Shown one piece after another: positions 6,282 to 9,245 of a stretch of 9,245 nucleotides of DNA. The first letter of the stretch is position 1. Each line of letters begins with the position of its first letter. Under the pieces are notes generated by a model. It worked only from the letters and a program-made list of their open reading frames with translations, did not search any database and was not told the origin of the DNA. Made by a program: the position numbers and the translations under genes. This stretch comes from an uncultured Flavobacterium sp. Its GTDB lineage: Bacteria; Bacteroidota; Bacteroidia; Flavobacteriales; Flavobacteriaceae. The stretch covers positions 1 through 9,245 of the forward strand of contig NZ_CALBSN010000150.1 in the NCBI RefSeq assembly GCF_937967675.1. Direction: 5' to 3'.

Positions 6282-7699
6282 TATAACAGAGTTGAAGGAC
6301 AAACATAAACCGTTTTAGGTAATTGAGTTGTCTTAGCAATTTCATTAAAACCACCTGAAACATCTATAAAATTATCAAAGCCTCGTTGTTTTAAAATAGA
6401 AGCAGCTATCATACTGCGATAACCTCCAGCGCAATAAATCACGAAAGATTTGTCATTTGGAAAACTTTCTAATTTAGTATTCAATTGGTTTAATGGAATA
6501 TTTACTGAATTTAATAAATGCTCCGAATCAAATTCACTTTTCTTACGAACATCAAATAATGGCAAATCCGCTGTTTGAAGCATTTCTTCTAACTGTTTAC
6601 CTGTAATTCGATTCAAAGTATCTATTTCTTTTCCTGATTGTTTCCATGATGCAAATCCACCTTCTAAATAACCGATAGTATTATCATATCCAACTCTAGA
6701 AAGTCGAATCATACATTCTTCTTCCCTACCAGGTTCAGTAACTAAAAGAATAGCTTGATTGATATCGGAAATCATTTCACCAACCCACATAGCAAAACTA
6801 CCATCGATTCCAATATTAATGCTATTTGGAATAAAGCCTTTTGCAAAATCATTTGCATTTCGCGTGTCTAAAATTAAAGCACCGGAAACATTTGCTAAAG
6901 TTTCAAAGTCATTTGGATTCAATGGCTTTTTACCTTTTTCAATCACTTTATCCAAGGATTCGTATCCTTTTAAATTCAATAATACATTTTTTGGAAAATA
7001 ACCCGGCGGCGTTGTTAATCCCGTAAGTAATTCATTTACAAATTCATCTTCTGTCATATCAGGTCGAAGCGCATAATTGGTTCGTTTTTGATTTCCTAAA
7101 GTATCGGTAGTTTCCTTACTCATATTTTTTCCGCAAGCACTACCTGCTCCATGATTTGGATATACAATTAAATCATCAGATAGCGGCATGATTTTCTCGC
7201 GAAGCGAATGGTATAATAAGCGAGCTAACTTATCTTGTGTTAAATCAGCAATCACGTGTTGGGCCAAATCTGGTCGCCCTACATCACCAATAAATAAAGT
7301 ATCACCTGATATAATTCCGTGTTCCTTATTATTTTCATCAATCAACAAGTACGTTGTACTTTCCATGGTATGACCAGGCGTATGAATGGCTTTTATTTTA
7401 TAATTTCCAATGGTAAAAATTTGTCCATCAGAGGCAATTAAAGCATCATAATTAGGTTTTGCTGTAGGGCCAAAAACAATTTGAGCTCCCGTTTTTGCTT
7501 TTAAATCTAGATGACCGCTGACAAAATCAGCATGAAAATGCGTTTCAAAAACATATTTGATTTTAGCATTATCTTTTTTAGCACGATCAATATAAGGTTG
7601 AACTTCTCTTAATGGATCAAAAATAGCGGCTTCACCATTATTTTCAACGTAATAAGCAGCATGCGCAATACAACCTGTATAAATTTGTTCTACTTTCAT
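6281..7699 (-). CDS. Persulfide dioxygenase-rhodanese fusion (MBL-Rhd-Rhd, CstB-like)
   Basis: Predicted cytoplasmic enzyme that oxidises glutathione-like or other low-molecular-weight persulfides and transfers sulfur. The 472-residue product has three parts. Residues 1 to about 230 form a metallo-beta-lactamase domain with THFHADFVSGH (H54, H56, D58, H63), H110 in HTPGH and D133 in SGDTLF; H54, H110 and D133 correspond to the ETHE1-type mononuclear iron ligands. H183 and C189 follow in NHGAGSACGK. Residues 265-355 form a rhodanese-like domain with no cysteine in the catalytic loop (LLVTEPGRE), so it is probably inactive. Residues 365-455 form an active rhodanese with loop C423-AGGYRS. This order matches Staphylococcus CstB, for which an active-site cysteine in the first domain is known; equating it with C189 is inference. 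It stands alone, 72 bases after the LysM-P60 gene, with a putative Crp/Fnr-type site upstream. Confidence 0.88.
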   Translation of the reverse strand: MKVEQIYTGCIAHAAYYVENNGEAAIFDPLREVQPYIDRAKKDNAKIKYVFETHFHADFVSGHLDLKAKTGAQIVFGPTAKPNYDALIASDGQIFTIGNYKIKAIHTPGHTMESTTYLLIDENNKEHGIISGDTLFIGDVGRPDLAQHVIADLTQDKLARLLYHSLREKIMPLSDDLIVYPNHGAGSACGKNMSKETTDTLGNQKRTNYALRPDMTEDEFVNELLTGLTTPPGYFPKNVLLNLKGYESLDKVIEKGKKPLNPNDFETLANVSGALILDTRNANDFAKGFIPNSINIGIDGSFAMWVGEMISDINQAILLVTEPGREEECMIRLSRVGYDNTIGYLEGGFASWKQSGKEIDTLNRITGKQLEEMLQTADLPLFDVRKKSEFDSEHLLNSVNIPLNQLNTKLESFPNDKSFVIYCAGGYRSMIAASILKQRGFDNFIDVSGGFNEIAKTTQLPKTVYVCPSTLL

Positions 7700-7719
7700 G
7701 ACATAACTTTTAAAAGTTA

Positions 7720-7727
7720 CGAATTTA
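7720..7727 (-). promoter_or_regulatory. Candidate -7 box of the persulfide dioxygenase gene
   Basis: On the minus strand TAAATTCG differs from TAnnTTTG at one position and lies exactly 22 bases from the palindrome at 7750-7763, as at the DUF465 promoter. An alternative, TAACTTTT (complement of 7712-7719), also has one mismatch but would put the palindrome near -48. Which of the two is used cannot be decided from sequence. Confidence 0.4.
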
Positions 7728-7749
7728 CATGCTAGTAGCTGGAAGTAAA

Positions 7750-7763
7750 ATGATAAATATCAT
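7750..7763. promoter_or_regulatory. Putative Crp/Fnr-type operator upstream of the persulfide dioxygenase gene
   Basis: Second copy of the palindrome ATGATAAATATCAT, 50 bases upstream of the ATG at 7699 and 8 bases downstream of the end of the LysM-P60 gene. As part of an 18-base segment (7746-7763) it is identical to 5925-5942. Relative to the candidate -7 box at 7720-7727 its centre lies near -41. It could also form a weak AT-only hairpin after the upstream gene, but with 5 bp and no G+C-rich core that is a poor terminator. Confidence 0.6.
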
Positions 7764-7771
7764 GTAAAAAA

Positions 7772-8926
7772 CTATCGATTATTTTCTAAAACACGATTAA
7801 TTTGAATGAAACGTTTTTTGTAGTAAGGTTCTTCCGTGGATGAAATTATAACTCCAGCCTGCACTGAGGAATGAATAAACTTAATTTCATCACCATTAAT
7901 TTCAGTAATCATTCCCACGTGATTAATACTCCCTCTACCATTGGTTGTAAAGAAAATTAAATCGCCTTTTTGTGCTTGACTTCTGTCAATTTTATAACCC
8001 GCTCCTACCGCCATTGAACTTGAAGAACGAGGCAAAGTCATATCAATATGTTTAAAAGTAGAAAACATTAATCCAGAGCAATCAAAACCAGCACTAGTAG
8101 TTCCACCACCTCTATATCTAGTTCCAATATGTTGTGAAGCTACAGCAATTAAAAATTCGGCTTTAGACATATTTTCTGGAGAAAGCTCTTCAATATCTTT
8201 TGGACCACTTACAATCTCATTTTGATGCTTTGCTAACTCTACATCTCCTTTTTTAATTACAACTTCATATCCGATAGGTAAATTAGCAATAATTTCAGGG
8301 TTCATTTCTTCCAAATCTTTAACACTAACTTTGTACTTTTTTGAAAGTCTATATAAAGTTTCGCCCTTGGTTACTGTGTGCACTTTATTTCCTAATTCAT
8401 CTGTACATAAATTAGCATCCATATTAGTTGAATTGGATATTTCAGTAACTACTGTTTTTATTTCTTTAGGTTTATTTTCTTTAGGAGCTTCTTTTTCTTT
8501 AGGAGTCTCTTTTACTTTTTTTGCAGAAACAACTATTTTATCTCCAATTTGAATTGACTCTGGCTTGATATCGGGATTTAATTCTTTTAATTTTTCTAAA
8601 CTAATATCGTACTTTTTTGCAATCTTGTAAAGCGATTCGCCCGATTCCACTATGTGCGTTTCGGTAGCGTTTTTTGACGAAAAAACTTCTTTATTACTCT
8701 TAGGTTTTGATTTTTTGTTGGGAATCAACAAAACAGTTTTTAACTGTAGTAAAGCGCCTTTCGATTTTGGATTTAATTCATAAATGTCGGATTCACTAAC
8801 ATCATACTTTTTAGCAATAGAATAAATCGATTCACCCGAAACCACTGTATGTTTAATTGTCTTTTGAGAAAAAACAACACTACTACAGAAGAATAGAAAA
8901 AAAGTTATAATTTGGAATAATTTCAT
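7772..8926 (-). CDS. Secreted LysM (x3) - NlpC/P60 peptidoglycan endopeptidase
   Basis: Predicted exported cell-wall hydrolase that cuts stem peptides of peptidoglycan. The 384-residue product has a signal peptide (1-20, VFS|QK). Three LysM peptidoglycan-binding domains follow, at about 24-69, 90-134 and 182-225, each starting with a (H)TV-SGES- or KGET-like segment and containing an ELNP or EMNP motif. A Lys/Glu/Pro-rich linker (135-158) separates the second and third. The C-terminal NlpC/P60 domain (about 255-380) shows catalytic C283 in FDCSGLMF, H336 in NHVGMI and the third polar residue H352 in IHSS. The ATG at 8926 directly precedes the signal peptide, and the protein is full length. 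C14 in LFFC is not a convincing lipobox. I found no good consensus promoter in the 90 bases upstream. The persulfide dioxygenase gene lies 72 bases downstream on the same strand, without a clear terminator between. Confidence 0.93.
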   Translation of the reverse strand: MKLFQIITFFLFFCSSVVFSQKTIKHTVVSGESIYSIAKKYDVSESDIYELNPKSKGALLQLKTVLLIPNKKSKPKSNKEVFSSKNATETHIVESGESLYKIAKKYDISLEKLKELNPDIKPESIQIGDKIVVSAKKVKETPKEKEAPKENKPKEIKTVVTEISNSTNMDANLCTDELGNKVHTVTKGETLYRLSKKYKVSVKDLEEMNPEIIANLPIGYEVVIKKGDVELAKHQNEIVSGPKDIEELSPENMSKAEFLIAVASQHIGTRYRGGGTTSAGFDCSGLMFSTFKHIDMTLPRSSSSMAVGAGYKIDRSQAQKGDLIFFTTNGRGSINHVGMITEINGDEIKFIHSSVQAGVIISSTEEPYYKKRFIQINRVLENNR

Positions 8927-8973
8927 TTAGAATTAATTTAGATGGATTGTAGCTAATTTGACGGTTGCAAGAT

Positions 8974-9003
8974 AAAAAAAACTCCCTTTAAAAAGGGAGT
9001 TTT
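8974..9003 (-). terminator. Rho-independent terminator of the carboxyltransferase gene
   Basis: On the minus strand the stem AAAACTCCC/GGGAGTTTT (complement of 8995-9003 and 8978-8986), extendable by AAA/TTT pairs in the loop, is followed by eight T (complement of 8974-8981). It begins 14 bases after the stop codon of the gene at 9018. Confidence 0.9.
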
Positions 9004-9017
9004 AACATTATTTTAAA

Positions 9018-9245
9018 TTACAAAGGAATATTTCCATGTTTGCGTTTTGGTGTATCGACCACTTTGTTTTCTAACATACTAAACGCTTTTATTAATTTTC
9101 TTCGTGTATCTCTAGGTAAAATAACCTCATCAATAAATCCACGTTGTGCTGCTGTGTAAGGATTCGCAAATAACTCGGCATATTCTGCTTCTTTTTCTGC
9201 TAATTTAGCCACTGGGTCAGCTGCTTCACTAATTTCTTTTTTGAA
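9018..9245 (-). CDS. Acyl-CoA carboxylase carboxyltransferase (beta) subunit, C-terminal part
   Basis: The last 75 residues of a biotin-dependent acyl-CoA carboxylase beta subunit (propionyl-CoA carboxylase PccB type); the rest lies beyond the right edge. The reading frame stays open to base 9245, beginning FKKEISEAADPVAKLAEKE. The GTG at 9210-9212 is an internal valine codon in that frame, not a start. The family's C-terminal signatures are visible: ANPYTAAQRGFIDEVILPRDTR (residues about 31-52 of the visible part), which helps form the acyl-CoA/carboxybiotin site, and the terminal KHGNIPL. In the whole complex this subunit moves the carboxyl group from biotin to the acyl-CoA, for example propionyl-CoA to methylmalonyl-CoA; the exact substrate cannot be told from this fragment. 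A strong terminator follows, so it is the last gene of its unit. Confidence 0.93.
   Translation of the reverse strand, partial: FKKEISEAADPVAKLAEKEAEYAELFANPYTAAQRGFIDEVILPRDTRRKLIKAFSMLENKVVDTPKRKHGNIPL

Noticed and set aside
6759..7026. Plus-strand open frames within the persulfide dioxygenase gene
   Set aside because: Antisense shadows of a well-supported coding region with no family resemblance, start context or promoter.
8884..8887. C14 of the LysM-P60 protein as a lipidation site
   Set aside because: LFFC does not fit a lipobox, and a signal peptidase I site follows at VFS|QK.
8960..8973. TATCTTGC on the minus strand as promoter of the LysM-P60 gene
   Set aside because: Two mismatches to TAnnTTTG and it directly follows a terminator T tract; no adequate -33 element.
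9018..9212. A separate 64-residue gene starting at 9212
   Set aside because: The codon at 9210-9212 is GTG inside a frame that stays open to the window edge, and the sequence is the C-terminus of a carboxyltransferase subunit.

Overview
The window looks like ordinary chromosomal core sequence from a low-GC member of the Bacteroidota, most likely family Flavobacteriaceae and plausibly Flavobacterium or a close relative. The grounds are: AT-rich DNA; several promoters of the Bacteroidota type (TTG, about 19-20 bases, TAnnTTTG); gene starts without a Shine-Dalgarno sequence; a eukaryote/archaea-type prolyl-tRNA synthetase; a FadL/OmpP1-type outer-membrane protein; and a LysM-NlpC/P60 wall hydrolase. 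The genus is inference.

Layout from left to right. (1) Two tandem tRNA-Glu(TTC) genes on the minus strand, the leftmost cut by the window edge, with a near-consensus promoter at 198-227. (2) proS on the minus strand (267-1745). (3) Divergent from proS, a plus-strand pair: a Trp/Tyr/Gly-rich putative lipoprotein (1847-2788) and an OmpP1/FadL-like porin (2819-4366), ended by a strong terminator. The core promoters of proS and the lipoprotein gene overlap. (4) A GC-rich, partly palindromic intergenic element (about 4421-4482), then rimO (4570-5871) with its own promoter and terminator. (5) A small DUF465/YdcH-like gene on the plus strand (5999-6235), convergent with a minus-strand metallo-beta-lactamase/double-rhodanese gene (6281-7699) that resembles the CstB-type persulfide dioxygenase-sulfurtransferase; a perfect 16-bp hairpin separates them. 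(6) A minus-strand secreted endopeptidase with three LysM domains and an NlpC/P60 domain (7772-8926). (7) The C-terminal end of an acyl-CoA carboxylase carboxyltransferase subunit (9018 to beyond 9245), followed by its terminator.

The best lead for something undescribed is regulatory. The same 14-bp palindrome ATGATAAATATCAT (TGAT-N4-ATCA, a Crp/Fnr-type dyad) lies upstream of both the DUF465 gene and the persulfide dioxygenase gene. In each case it is exactly 22 bases from a TAnnTTTG-like -7 box, which puts its centre near -41. This predicts that a small protein of unknown function and a sulfide/persulfide detoxification enzyme belong to one Crp/Fnr-family regulon. No mobile element, CRISPR array or defence system is visible.
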